From contig CAVQFM010000018.1 in NCBI GenBank assembly GCA_963711705.1, positions 1 to 64,000 on the forward strand: a stretch of DNA of 64,000 bases, written 5' to 3'. The stretch is from RYN-230 sp963711705. Lineage in GTDB: Bacteria > Actinomycetota > Actinomycetes > Streptosporangiales > Streptosporangiaceae. Of this stretch, positions 7,752-15,714 are shown one piece after another (position 1 is the stretch's first letter; each line of letters opens with the position of its first letter). A program made the translations under genes and the position numbers. The notes below the pieces were generated by a model, which worked only from the letters and a program-made list of their open reading frames with translations, was not told where the DNA came from and did no database searches.

Positions 7752-9617
7752 GTGACCAAGCAGGTCCAGCAACTCGATCGCGTCATAATCCGTTTCGCAG
7801 GTGACTCGGGCGACGGCATGCAGCTCGCCGGGGACCGGTTTACCCAGGAAACTGCGGCCTTTGGCAACGACCTGTCCACGCTGCCAAACTTCCCGGCCGA
7901 GATCCGCGCCCCCGCCGGCACCCTGCCCGGGGTTTCGAGCTTCCAGCTGCATTTTGCCGACCACGACATCCTGACCCCAGGTGACGCGCCGGACGTGCTC
8001 GTCGCGATGAACCCGGCGGCGCTCAAGGCCAACCTCAGTGACGTGCCCCGGGGCGCGGACATCATCGCCAACACCGACGAGTTCACCAAGCGCAACCTGT
8101 CCCGGATCGGCTACACCGCCAGCCCGCTGGAGGACGGCTCACTGTCCGCGTACAACGTGCACGCGGTGCCGGTCACGTCGATGACGGTCAAGGCGCTGGA
8201 AGAGTTCGACATTTCCCGGAAGGAAGCCGAGCGGGCGAAAAACATGTTCGCGCTCGGCCTGCTGTCCTGGCTGTACAACCGGCCGCCGGAGAGCACGCTG
8301 AAGTTCCTGGAGTCGAAGTTCGCCGCGAAGCCGGAAATCATGAAAGCGAACATCGCGGCGTTCCAGGCGGGCTGGAATTACGGCGAGACCACCGAGGCCT
8401 TTTCGGTTCAGTACGAAGTCAAGCCGGCCACGCTGAAGTCCGGCACATACCGGAACATCACCGGGAATTCGGCTCTCGCCCACGGCCTGGTCGCCGCGTC
8501 CCGGCGATCCGGTCTCCCGCTGTTCCTGGGCTCCTACCCGATCACGCCGGCCTCGGACATCCTGCACGAGCTGTCCAAGCTGAAGCGTTTCGGGGTCCGG
8601 ACCTTCCAGGCCGAAGACGAGATCGCCGGGATCGGTGCGGCCCTCGGCGCGTCGTTCGGCGGCGCACTCGGTGTCAGCAGCACGTCCGGGCCGGGCATGA
8701 CGCTCAAGGCCGAGACGATCGGCTTGGCCGTCTCGGTGGAACTGCCGCTGATCATCTGCGACATCCAGCGGGCCGGGCCGTCCACCGGCATGCCGACCAA
8801 GACCGAGCAGGCCGACCTGCTGATGGCGCTGTTCGGCCGGAACGGCGAGTCGCCGGTGGCCGTGCTGGCCCCGGCCACCCCGTCCGACTGCTTCGAGATC
8901 GCGTTCGAGGCGGTGCGGATCGCGACCAAGTACCGCACCCCGGTGATCATCCTGTCCGACGGGTACCTGGCCAATGGCTCGGAGCCCTGGCTCATCCCCC
9001 AGGTCGCCGACCTGCCGAAGCTGCGGGATGAGTTCTCCTTCGCCCGTCCCGGTGACTGGGCCGGCGACAACGGCCCCGAGTTCCTGCCGTTCCAGCGCGA
9101 CCCGCAGACCCTGGCCCGGCCGTGGGCGGTGCCCGGCACGCCCGGTCTCGAGCACCGCATCGGCGGGATCGAGAAGGCCGACGTGTCCGGCTCGATCTCC
9201 TACGACCCGGACAACCACGACCGGATGGTCCGGCTGCGCCAGGCCAAGATCGACGGCATCGCCGCCGACATCCCGCCGCTGGACGTGGACGACCCGGACG
9301 GCAACGCCAAGGTGCTGGTGCTCGGCTGGGGCTCGACCTACGGCTCGATCGGCGCCGCGGTCCGCCGGGTGCGGGTGGCGGGCGGCTCGGTCGCCCAGGC
9401 CCACCTGCGGCACCTGTCCCCGTTCCCGGCCAACCTCGGCGAGGTGCTGGCCGGCTACGACAAGGTCCTCGTCCCCGAGATCAACCTGGGCCAGCTGGCG
9501 CTGCTGCTGCGCGGCCGGTACCTCATCGATGTGATCTCCTACAACCGGGTCCGCGGGCTGCCCTTCCGGGCCGCGGAACTGGCCGGCGTTATCCAGGATG
9601 TGCTCGCCAATGCCTGA
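7752..9617 (+). CDS. korA: 2-oxoglutarate:ferredoxin oxidoreductase, alpha (fused gamma-alpha) subunit
   Basis: About 621 residues. The N-terminal gamma-type domain has RFAGDSGDGMQLAGDRF. The alpha domain begins around SALAHGLVAASRRSG with LGSYPITPASDILHELSK, followed by the pyrimidine-binding domain and transketolase-C-like part ending in the RGLPFRAAEL region. This is the two-subunit KOR of aerobic actinobacteria, which oxidises 2-oxoglutarate and CoA to succinyl-CoA and CO2 while reducing ferredoxin. GTG 7752 follows GAGGAGG and starts the conserved region; the frame is open to 7683. korB overlaps its stop by eight bases. Pyruvate as substrate cannot be excluded from sequence alone. Confidence 0.92.
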   Translation: MTKQVQQLDRVIIRFAGDSGDGMQLAGDRFTQETAAFGNDLSTLPNFPAEIRAPAGTLPGVSSFQLHFADHDILTPGDAPDVLVAMNPAALKANLSDVPRGADIIANTDEFTKRNLSRIGYTASPLEDGSLSAYNVHAVPVTSMTVKALEEFDISRKEAERAKNMFALGLLSWLYNRPPESTLKFLESKFAAKPEIMKANIAAFQAGWNYGETTEAFSVQYEVKPATLKSGTYRNITGNSALAHGLVAASRRSGLPLFLGSYPITPASDILHELSKLKRFGVRTFQAEDEIAGIGAALGASFGGALGVSSTSGPGMTLKAETIGLAVSVELPLIICDIQRAGPSTGMPTKTEQADLLMALFGRNGESPVAVLAPATPSDCFEIAFEAVRIATKYRTPVIILSDGYLANGSEPWLIPQVADLPKLRDEFSFARPGDWAGDNGPEFLPFQRDPQTLARPWAVPGTPGLEHRIGGIEKADVSGSISYDPDNHDRMVRLRQAKIDGIAADIPPLDVDDPDGNAKVLVLGWGSTYGSIGAAVRRVRVAGGSVAQAHLRHLSPFPANLGEVLAGYDKVLVPEINLGQLALLLRGRYLIDVISYNRVRGLPFRAAELAGVIQDVLANA

Positions 9618-10719
9618 TCCAGCCAACAACCCCAACCCGATGAGCGACCACGCGAACGACGGGGCGGACACCGGTCACCGGCTGGCCTCGCTGACCCTGG
9701 TGCCCAAGGCCGACGACAAGCTGAGCACCAAGGACTTCAAGTCCGACCAGGAGGTCCGCTGGTGCCCGGGCTGCGGTGACTACGCGATCCTGGCCGCGTT
9801 CCAGTCGTTCCTGCCGGAGCTGGAGATTCCCCGGGAGAACCTGGCCATCATCTCCGGCATCGGCTGCTCCTCCCGGCTGCCGTACTACGTGAACAGCTAC
9901 GGGATGCACTCGATCCACGGCCGGGCCCCGGCCCTGGCCACCGGGCTGGCCTCGTCCCGGCCGGACCTGTCGGTCTGGGTGATCACCGGCGACGGCGACG
10001 CGCTGTCCATCGGCGGCAATCACCTGATCCACGCGCTGCGCCGCAACGTCAACATCAAGATCCTGCTGTTCAACAACCGGATCTACGGGCTGACCAAGGG
10101 CCAGTATTCGCCCACGTCGGAGCAGGGCAAGGTGACCAAATCCACGCCATTCGGGTCGCTGGACACCCCGTTCAACCCGGTCTCGCTCGCGCTCGGCGCG
10201 GAGGCCAGCTTCGTGGCCCGGACCATCGACTCCGACCGCAAGCACCTGACCAGCGTGCTGCGGGCCGCAGCCGATCACCGGGGCGCGGCGTTCGTGGAGA
10301 TCTACCAGAACTGCCCGATCTTCAACGATGACGCGTTCATCCCGCTGACCAGCCCGTCGACCCGGGAGGACACGGTCATCCGGCTGGAGCACGGGAGCCC
10401 GGTGCGGTTCGGCCCGGACCAGTCCCGCGGCCTGCGGTTCAGCCGCACCGGCTCGCTGGAAGTGGTGGACGCGAACGCGGTGGACGCCGACTCGCTGCTG
10501 GTGCACGACGCGCACGCGGCCGACCCGTCCTACGCGTTCGCCCTGTCCCGGCTGGACACCACGGACTTCGCGCACACCCCGATCGGGCTGCTGCGCCAGG
10601 TGGAGCGGCCCAGCTACGACGAGCTGATGGCCGAGCAGATCGGGGCCGCCCGCGAGAAGCAGGGCGAGGGTGACCTGGCCGCGCTGCTGGCCGGCGCCGA
10701 CACCTGGCAGGTCGGCTAA
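9610..10719 (+). CDS. korB: 2-oxoglutarate:ferredoxin oxidoreductase, beta subunit
   Basis: About 369 residues from ATG 9610, overlapping the korA stop. It has the thiamine diphosphate motif (GDGDALSIGG ending with LLFNN) and cysteines for one [4Fe-4S] cluster in WCPGCGDY, GIGCSSR and YQNCPIF. The C-terminal region from about residue 260 is the KOR-type extension. It forms the active enzyme with KorA in the cytoplasm. Alternative starts are GTG 9598 and a later ATG (MSDHANDG); the first ATG with stop overlap is preferred. The same-strand crotonase gene begins 12 bases after its stop. Confidence 0.93.
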   Translation: MPDPANNPNPMSDHANDGADTGHRLASLTLVPKADDKLSTKDFKSDQEVRWCPGCGDYAILAAFQSFLPELEIPRENLAIISGIGCSSRLPYYVNSYGMHSIHGRAPALATGLASSRPDLSVWVITGDGDALSIGGNHLIHALRRNVNIKILLFNNRIYGLTKGQYSPTSEQGKVTKSTPFGSLDTPFNPVSLALGAEASFVARTIDSDRKHLTSVLRAAADHRGAAFVEIYQNCPIFNDDAFIPLTSPSTREDTVIRLEHGSPVRFGPDQSRGLRFSRTGSLEVVDANAVDADSLLVHDAHAADPSYAFALSRLDTTDFAHTPIGLLRQVERPSYDELMAEQIGAAREKQGEGDLAALLAGADTWQVG

Positions 10720-10731
10720 CCCGGGCGTGCC

Positions 10732-11496
10732 GTGAGCGTCCGGGTGGAACGGGACGGGCCAGTCAGCACCGTCATCCTGGACCGCCCCCAGGTCCGCAAC
10801 GCCGTGGACGGCCCAACTGCCGCCGCGCTGGCCAGCGCCTTCGCCGAGTTCGAGGCGGACAGCAGGGCCGGCGTCGCCGTGCTGTGCGGCGCGGGCGGGA
10901 CGTTCTGCGCGGGCGCCGATCTGGCCGCCATCGGCGGCCCGGACAGCAACCGGGTGGAGCCCGAGGGCGACGGGCCGATGGGGCCGACCCGGATGCAGCT
11001 GTCCAAGCCGGTGATCGCGGCGATTTCCGGTTACGCGGTGGCGGGCGGGCTGGAGCTCGCGCTCTGGTGCGACCTGCGGGTGGCCGAGGACGACGCGGTA
11101 CTGGGCGTGTTCTGCCGGCGCTGGGGCGTCCCGCTGATCGACGGCGGCACGGTGCGGCTGCCCCGGCTGATCGGCCTGGGCCGGGCTCTGGACCTGATCC
11201 TCACTGGACGGGCCGTGGCGGCCGCCGAGGCGATGCAGATGGGCCTGGTCAGCCGGGTGGTGCCGCACGGCCAGGCGCGCGCGGCCGCGGAAGCGCTGGC
11301 CCGCGAGATCGCCGCGTTCCCTCAGGCCTGCCTGCGCAGTGACCGGCAGTCCGCGGTGCAGAGCCTGTCGCTGACCGATGCCGAGGCGATGGCCAACGAG
11401 TTCTGGCACGGGATGACCGCGCTGGCTGCCCCGGGGCTGGCCGAGGAGATCGGACGGTTCCGCGGCGGGGCCGGCCGGGGTGGCGCCCCGGCCTGA
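10732..11496 (+). CDS. Crotonase-fold (enoyl-CoA hydratase/isomerase family) protein
   Basis: About 254 residues with the crotonase fold. The oxyanion-hole segments are GTFCAGADLAA (about 56-66) and ISGYAVAGGLELAL (about 98-111), the latter including the first acidic residue Glu, about 108. The position matching the second catalytic Glu of mitochondrial enoyl-CoA hydratase is occupied by Cys (FCRRWGVPLIDGG, about residue 128). Simple hydratase activity is therefore doubtful, and isomerase, hydrolase or another crotonase reaction is possible. GTG 10732 lies 12 bases after korB, suggesting co-transcription. Substrate is unknown. Confidence 0.85.
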   Translation: MSVRVERDGPVSTVILDRPQVRNAVDGPTAAALASAFAEFEADSRAGVAVLCGAGGTFCAGADLAAIGGPDSNRVEPEGDGPMGPTRMQLSKPVIAAISGYAVAGGLELALWCDLRVAEDDAVLGVFCRRWGVPLIDGGTVRLPRLIGLGRALDLILTGRAVAAAEAMQMGLVSRVVPHGQARAAAEALAREIAAFPQACLRSDRQSAVQSLSLTDAEAMANEFWHGMTALAAPGLAEEIGRFRGGAGRGGAPA

Positions 11497-11541
11497 CCGG
11501 CCCGGACCCCAGCCCTATCCCTCAGGCCAGCGCGACCGTAG

Positions 11542-11556
11542 ATTACTAATTGTAAT
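11542..11556. promoter_or_regulatory. AT-rich palindrome upstream of DUF4234 gene
   Basis: ATTAC-TAATT-GTAAT stands out in 70% GC surroundings and lies 26 bases before the DUF4234 start. It may be the promoter core or an operator. No regulator is assigned. Confidence 0.35.
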
Positions 11557-11581
11557 ATCTGCGGCTTATTCGGGGGACGAC

Positions 11582-12136
11582 ATGACGGGACGCGCGGGGA
11601 AAACCCGGAACATCTTTCTGGTCTGGCTGATCTGGCCACTGATCACCCTTGGTATCTACCACTTCGTCTGGTGGTACAAGATCAACCGGGAGGCACGCGA
11701 TTTCGACGACAACATCAAAGTAGACCCGATGCTGTCGCTGCTCGCCATCCTGATCGGGTGGGTGATCATCGTCCCGCCCTTCGTCTCGATCTACCGGACG
11801 GGCGACCGGATCGGGAAGATGCAGCAAGACGCCGGGATGGACGTGTCCTGCAGCGGCTTGCTGGGGCTGGTGCTCAGCTTCTTCGCCGGGCTGCACTCGC
11901 TGTACTACCAGTACGAGCTCAACCGGATCTGGGCCCGGCTGGGCAACCCGCAGGAAGGGTCGCTCGTCGCACTGCCGGTGGCCGCGGTTGCCCCGGCGGC
12001 CGCTCCGGCCAGCCCGGCCCCGGCCGCACCGGCTAGCCAGCCTCAGGCCGCACGGTCCGGCGGAACCGGCCTGCGGGCCACCGACGAGCCCAGCAAGACC
12101 AGCCAGGATGACGGGGAGTCACCAACGGGCGGCTGA
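11582..12136 (+). CDS. DUF4234-family membrane protein
   Basis: About 184 residues. The N-terminal MTGRAGKTRNIFLVWLIWP and TLGIYHFVWWYKINREARDF are the DUF4234 hallmark. Hydrophobic segments lie at about 12-30, 55-75 and 95-112, and a cytoplasmic-looking motif WARLGNPQEG follows. The C-terminal 50 residues are Ala/Pro-rich and probably disordered. ATG 11582 is chosen; the ORF is open from 11480 but the upstream part overlaps the crotonase end. The last 94 bases overlap a degraded MFS gene on the other strand. Function of the family is unknown. Confidence 0.75.
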   Translation: MTGRAGKTRNIFLVWLIWPLITLGIYHFVWWYKINREARDFDDNIKVDPMLSLLAILIGWVIIVPPFVSIYRTGDRIGKMQQDAGMDVSCSGLLGLVLSFFAGLHSLYYQYELNRIWARLGNPQEGSLVALPVAAVAPAAAPASPAPAAPASQPQAARSGGTGLRATDEPSKTSQDDGESPTGG

Positions 12137-12561
12137 CCGACCACGGCCATCCCGGCAAGCGCCCCGGCACCGGCCAGGTCCGGCAGCTGCTCACCGCCGG
12201 ACACCTCGTCCAGGCTGCGCCGGGCCGGCTCGGGCAGGGTACGGGTCAGCAGCAGGCCGAGGAACGCGAGGCCGGCGGTGAGCAGCAGGGTGCCGCGCAG
12301 CCCCAGCGACGCCTGCAGCAGCGGGAAGGCAAAGACACCGGCGAACGCGCCCAGTTTGCCCAGGCCGGCCGAGAGGCCGCGGTCCAGCCAGGCGATGGCC
12401 AGCAGGTAACCGGGCAGCGCCGCGGCCACGAAGATGGCCAGCTCGATGGCGATCCGGGTGCTGGTGGACGAGCCTGCCGAGCTCAGCCCGATGATCTGCG
12501 GCGCGGAGATCGTGTTGCCGGAGAACGCGTAGTCCAGCAGCAGCCAGCAGCCGGCGGCCAC
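12043..12561 (-). pseudogene. Remnant of an MFS sugar/phosphate-type transporter
   Basis: Residues 1 to about 45 (WLLLDYAFSGNTISAPQIIG, then LAIFVAAALPGYLLAIAWLD) match the middle of MFS transporters of the metabolite:H+ symporter type. The sequence then jumps directly to the last part (LGKLGAFAGVFAFPLL, then RTLPEPARRSLDEVSGGE). Several transmembrane helices between them are missing and the first half of the protein is absent. The remaining C-terminal 45 codons run antisense into the DUF4234 gene and look non-native. It has both 5' truncation and internal deletion, and is not functional as a transporter. Confidence 0.7.
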
Positions 12562-12653
12562 CGTCCCCCAAGGCGATCCTAAAAGAGATTGTCTTGAAGC
12601 GGATTATCTACTAGCGTCCCTACTGAGCGCACCATCACGCCCGGAGGTGACCG

Positions 12654-14224
12654 ATGCGTACTCCTGTCCCCCCGGCTGGCCGCCGCTCCCGCGGGCTGGC
12701 ACTGACCGTGCTGTGTGCGGCGACGCTGATGATCATCCTGGATGGCACGATCGTGACCGTGGCGCTGCCCGCCATCCAGCACGATCTCGGCTTCGCCCCG
12801 GCCGGCCTGAGCTGGGTGATGAACGCCTACCTGATCCCGTTCGGCGGCCTGCTGCTGCTCGCCGGGCGGCTGGGCGACCTGGCCGGCCGCAAGCGGGTCT
12901 TCCTGGCCGGGCTGGCCTTGTTCACCGCGGCCTCGCTGGCCTGTGGCCTGTCCGCCAGCCCGGCACTGCTGGTCGGGTCCCGGTTCGTGCAGGGCGCCGG
13001 CGCCGCGCTGGTGTCCTCGGTCAGCCTGGGCATGATCGCCACGCTGTACCCCGAGCCGCCCGGCCGGGCCCGGGCCATTGCCGCCTACAGTTTCGTCGGC
13101 GCGGCGGGTGCCTCCATCGGGCTGATCCTGGGCGGCGTGCTCACCCAGGCGCTCAGCTGGCACTGGATCTTCTTCGTCAACCTGCCCATCGGCGTGGCGG
13201 CCGGGCTGCCCGCCCTCCGCCTGCTGCCAGCCGACCGTGGCGCCGGGCGGTCCGGCGGGACCGACGGGCTGGGCGCCGTGCTGGTCACCGCCGGCCTGAT
13301 GCTCGCGGTGTACGCCATCGTGCAGACGGATCGCTACGGCGCAACGTCACCGCACACCCTCGGGCCGGCGGTGCCGCGCTGGCCCTGCTGGCCGGGTTCG
13401 TCCTGCGCGAGGCGACGGCGGCCGCGCCACTCCTTCCGCTGCGGATATTCGCGTTCCGCGGCGTTTCCGGGGCCAACCTGGCGCAGGCGCCGGTCATCGC
13501 CGCCGCGTTCGGTTTCCAGGTGCTGATCACGCTGTATATGCAGCGGGTGCTCGGCTACGGCCCGGCCGCGGCCGGGCTGGGCCTGGTGCCCACCGCGGTG
13601 CTGATCGGGGCGGTCTCGCTCGGCCTGTCCGCCCGGCTGGGCGGGCGGTTCGGCGAGCGCCGCGTCCTGCTGGCCGGCCTGGCCCTGGTCGTGGTGGCGC
13701 TCGCCCTGCTCACCCGGCTGCCGGCCGGCGGCGGCTACGCCCCGCACGTGCTGCCCGCCCTGCTGCTGTTCGGCGCCGGGGGCGGCCTGACGCTGCCGGC
13801 CCTGGCCACCCTGGGCATGTCCGGCAGCACACCCCGCGACGCCGGGGTGGTCTCCGGCCTGTTCAACACCACGCAGCAGGTGGGCGCGGCGCTCGGGGTC
13901 GCCGTGCTGACCACGGTGGCGGCAGCGCGCACCGGCCGGCTGCAGGCCGCCGGGCTGGGCAGTGCGGCCGCGCTGTCCGGGGGCTACCGGCTGGCCTTCG
14001 GCATCGGCGCGATCCTCGGGCTCGCCGCCCTGGTGCTCGCGGCCACGGTGCTGCCCCGCCGCGCCAGCACGCCGGATACACCGGACGGCCCAGACCGCCC
14101 GGCCAGGCCGTCAGCGCGGGCCGTCCACGCCGGGGGCCAGGCCGATCCCGGCGATCAGCCGACTACCACACCCGCGGTGACCAGACTGTCCCGCCCGGTG
14201 GGCCGGGCCGGGGAGCCCACGTAG
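12654..14224 (+). pseudogene. MFS drug transporter (DHA2/EmrB-QacA type) with a frameshift
   Basis: From ATG 12654, after GGAGGTGACCG, the frame encodes the first seven or so helices. Features include TLMIILDGTIVTVALPAIQ, AYLIPFGGLLLLAGRLGD, RFVQGAGAALVSS and HWIFFVNLPIG, typical of 14-helix proton antiporters. Near 13360 the reading moves to another frame: YGATSPHTLGPA is followed in the new frame by GGAALALLAGF. That frame continues to 14224 with the remaining helices (LITLYMQRVLGYGP, VSGLFNTTQQVGAALGVAV). One indel restores a protein of about 520 residues. The 3' end overlaps the facing acyltransferase by 70 bases. It may be a true pseudogene or a read error. Confidence 0.8.
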
Positions 14225-14844
14225 ACCTGGCCGGGCTCAGTGTCCCTGAGCACGACCGCGCCCGCGCCGATGATGCAGTCCTCGGCCACCGTCACGGTTT
14301 CGAGGACGCAGCAGTTCGCCCCCAGGAACGAGCCCCGGCGGATCGTGACGCCGCCGCAGATCACCGCGTGCGGGCCGGTGTAGCAGTCGTCCTCCATCGT
14401 GGAGCTGTGCCCCACGCAGGTCCCGCTGCTGAGGAACACGTTGTTCCCGATGCGGACGTTGTGCTGCAGGGAGGTGAACTCCTGGGCGAACAGGTTCTCG
14501 CCATGCTCGGCGCTGGGCAGTATGAACGCGCGGTCACTGAAGCACGAGACACAGCTGAACCCGGCCTCCTTTACCGCGCTGTACAGACGGCTCCGGACCC
14601 GGTTCAGCTGAATATCGGACACCGCGATAAATGTCCGGTATTCGTCCGGGGGATAGGCCTTGGCCAGGGTTTCGAACGCGACTACCGGAAGGCCACGGTA
14701 GACGTCGTCGGTGATGAACGGCGATTCAGCCGAGAACGCGACGACCTCGTGCGGGGAACCGTTGCTGAAGTACTCGTGGGCGAGTGCGCCCTGCTCGCCG
14801 GTGCCGACGATTACGACGCGTTCACTCTTGGATTCTTTCCGCAT
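14155..14844 (-). CDS. NeuD/PglD-like sugar O- or N-acyltransferase
   Basis: About 229 residues from ATG 14844 (MRKESKSERVVIVGTGEQG). The N-terminal Rossmann-like half begins VVIVGTGEQGALAHEYF. From about residue 105 a left-handed beta-helix of hexapeptide repeats follows, with the probable catalytic His in VGHSSTMEDD and a cap ending GSPARPTGRDSL. Such enzymes acetylate sialic acids or nucleotide-linked amino sugars using acetyl-CoA. It is clearly paralogous to the gene at 61756-62481 in the polysaccharide locus but stands alone here. The acceptor sugar is unknown. Confidence 0.82.
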   Translation of the reverse strand: MRKESKSERVVIVGTGEQGALAHEYFSNGSPHEVVAFSAESPFITDDVYRGLPVVAFETLAKAYPPDEYRTFIAVSDIQLNRVRSRLYSAVKEAGFSCVSCFSDRAFILPSAEHGENLFAQEFTSLQHNVRIGNNVFLSSGTCVGHSSTMEDDCYTGPHAVICGGVTIRRGSFLGANCCVLETVTVAEDCIIGAGAVVLRDTEPGQVYVGSPARPTGRDSLVTAGVVVG

Positions 14845-15222
14845 TGAATGCCTGCCCCGTCCCGGTTTCCAGCCTGATGGCGGAACATTAGCGGCCACGG
14901 TCTCCGCCGTCTGGCTTTTTGCTTACAGGAAACTCTTAGGAAGTATTCAGGCGCAGCCGCAAACGATTGCGGGCTAGTGCGCCGTCCAGGCTCGCCCGGG
15001 TTACGGACAGCGTCCAGCTCCGCCCGGAAGGCGCGGTTCGTCGCGCGACCCCGGGATAACCGAGCCCGGGACCCCCATTTCGGTCACCCGGCGAACGATT
15101 TTCGGTCCCTCATGTCACTTCCGGGCAACAGTTCTGGGCACCGTGTGTAGCCAGCTCGTCGCTGGGTATCCGGGAGAGCGAACCAGCTCAGAGCCGCCCA
15201 GAAGCGCATCGAGGTGACGAAG
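14845..15222. other. Gene-free stretch between acyltransferase and small membrane protein
   Basis: 378 bases with no credible ORF. It includes the palindrome CCGCAA-ACGA-TTGCGG at 14957-14972, about 113 bases upstream of the acyltransferase start, which could be an operator. The ribosome-binding site of the next gene (GAGG, 15211-15214) closes it. Confidence 0.5.
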
Positions 15223-15438
15223 ATGTGGTGGCTTGACGTGATCATCGTGGTGCTGTTCGCCGCCGCCGTCTACGGGTTCGTCATCCTGGTCAAGTCCCAG
15301 ACCAGGTACATGAGCAGGAAGACCAGCCGGACCGCCGCGGATATGTACGACGACTACGCCGACACACCCCGCCAGCAGCGCAGGGTTGCTCAGCAGCACG
15401 GCGGCGAGTGGCGGGACGATCCGGGCCCGCACCCATAG
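15223..15438 (+). CDS. Small single-pass membrane protein, unknown
   Basis: A 71-residue protein. It opens MWWLDVIIVVLFAAAVYGFV, one hydrophobic helix of about 20 residues. A basic, polar tail follows (SRKTSRTAADMYDDYADTP). ATG 15223 is preferred because GAGG lies 8 bases upstream; GTG 15214 would overlap that site. No family is recognised. The N-out or N-in orientation is not certain; the positive charge after the helix predicts a cytoplasmic tail. Confidence 0.55.
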   Translation: MWWLDVIIVVLFAAAVYGFVILVKSQTRYMSRKTSRTAADMYDDYADTPRQQRRVAQQHGGEWRDDPGPHP

Positions 15439-15714
15439 CTGTCAGGTCCGCCAGCTCCGGATGGGTATCAAGCCGGGCCCACACCCCGGATGGCCGGCTG
15501 CCTCCAGAAGATGCGCGCGCCGGGTTTCCGGTCGGTCCGGCCGGCCCGCGAGCCGCGACCCGGGCGCACCTGCTCGGCCTGGCCCGGCTCGGCCTGGTCA
15601 GCGCGGCCAGCCCGGCCGCAGCCCGGGCCCGGCGGTTAGCCGTGGGTACCCCGGCGGCGCGCTAATGGCCAGAAGTGTCATGCCATAGCCGGATAGGCGC
15701 AATATTGTCCGGGC

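Noticed and set aside
15408..15665. 85-codon ORF between the small membrane protein and the RCC1 gene
   Set aside because: No start signal, no family features, Ala/Arg/Gly-rich as expected from random GC-rich sequence.
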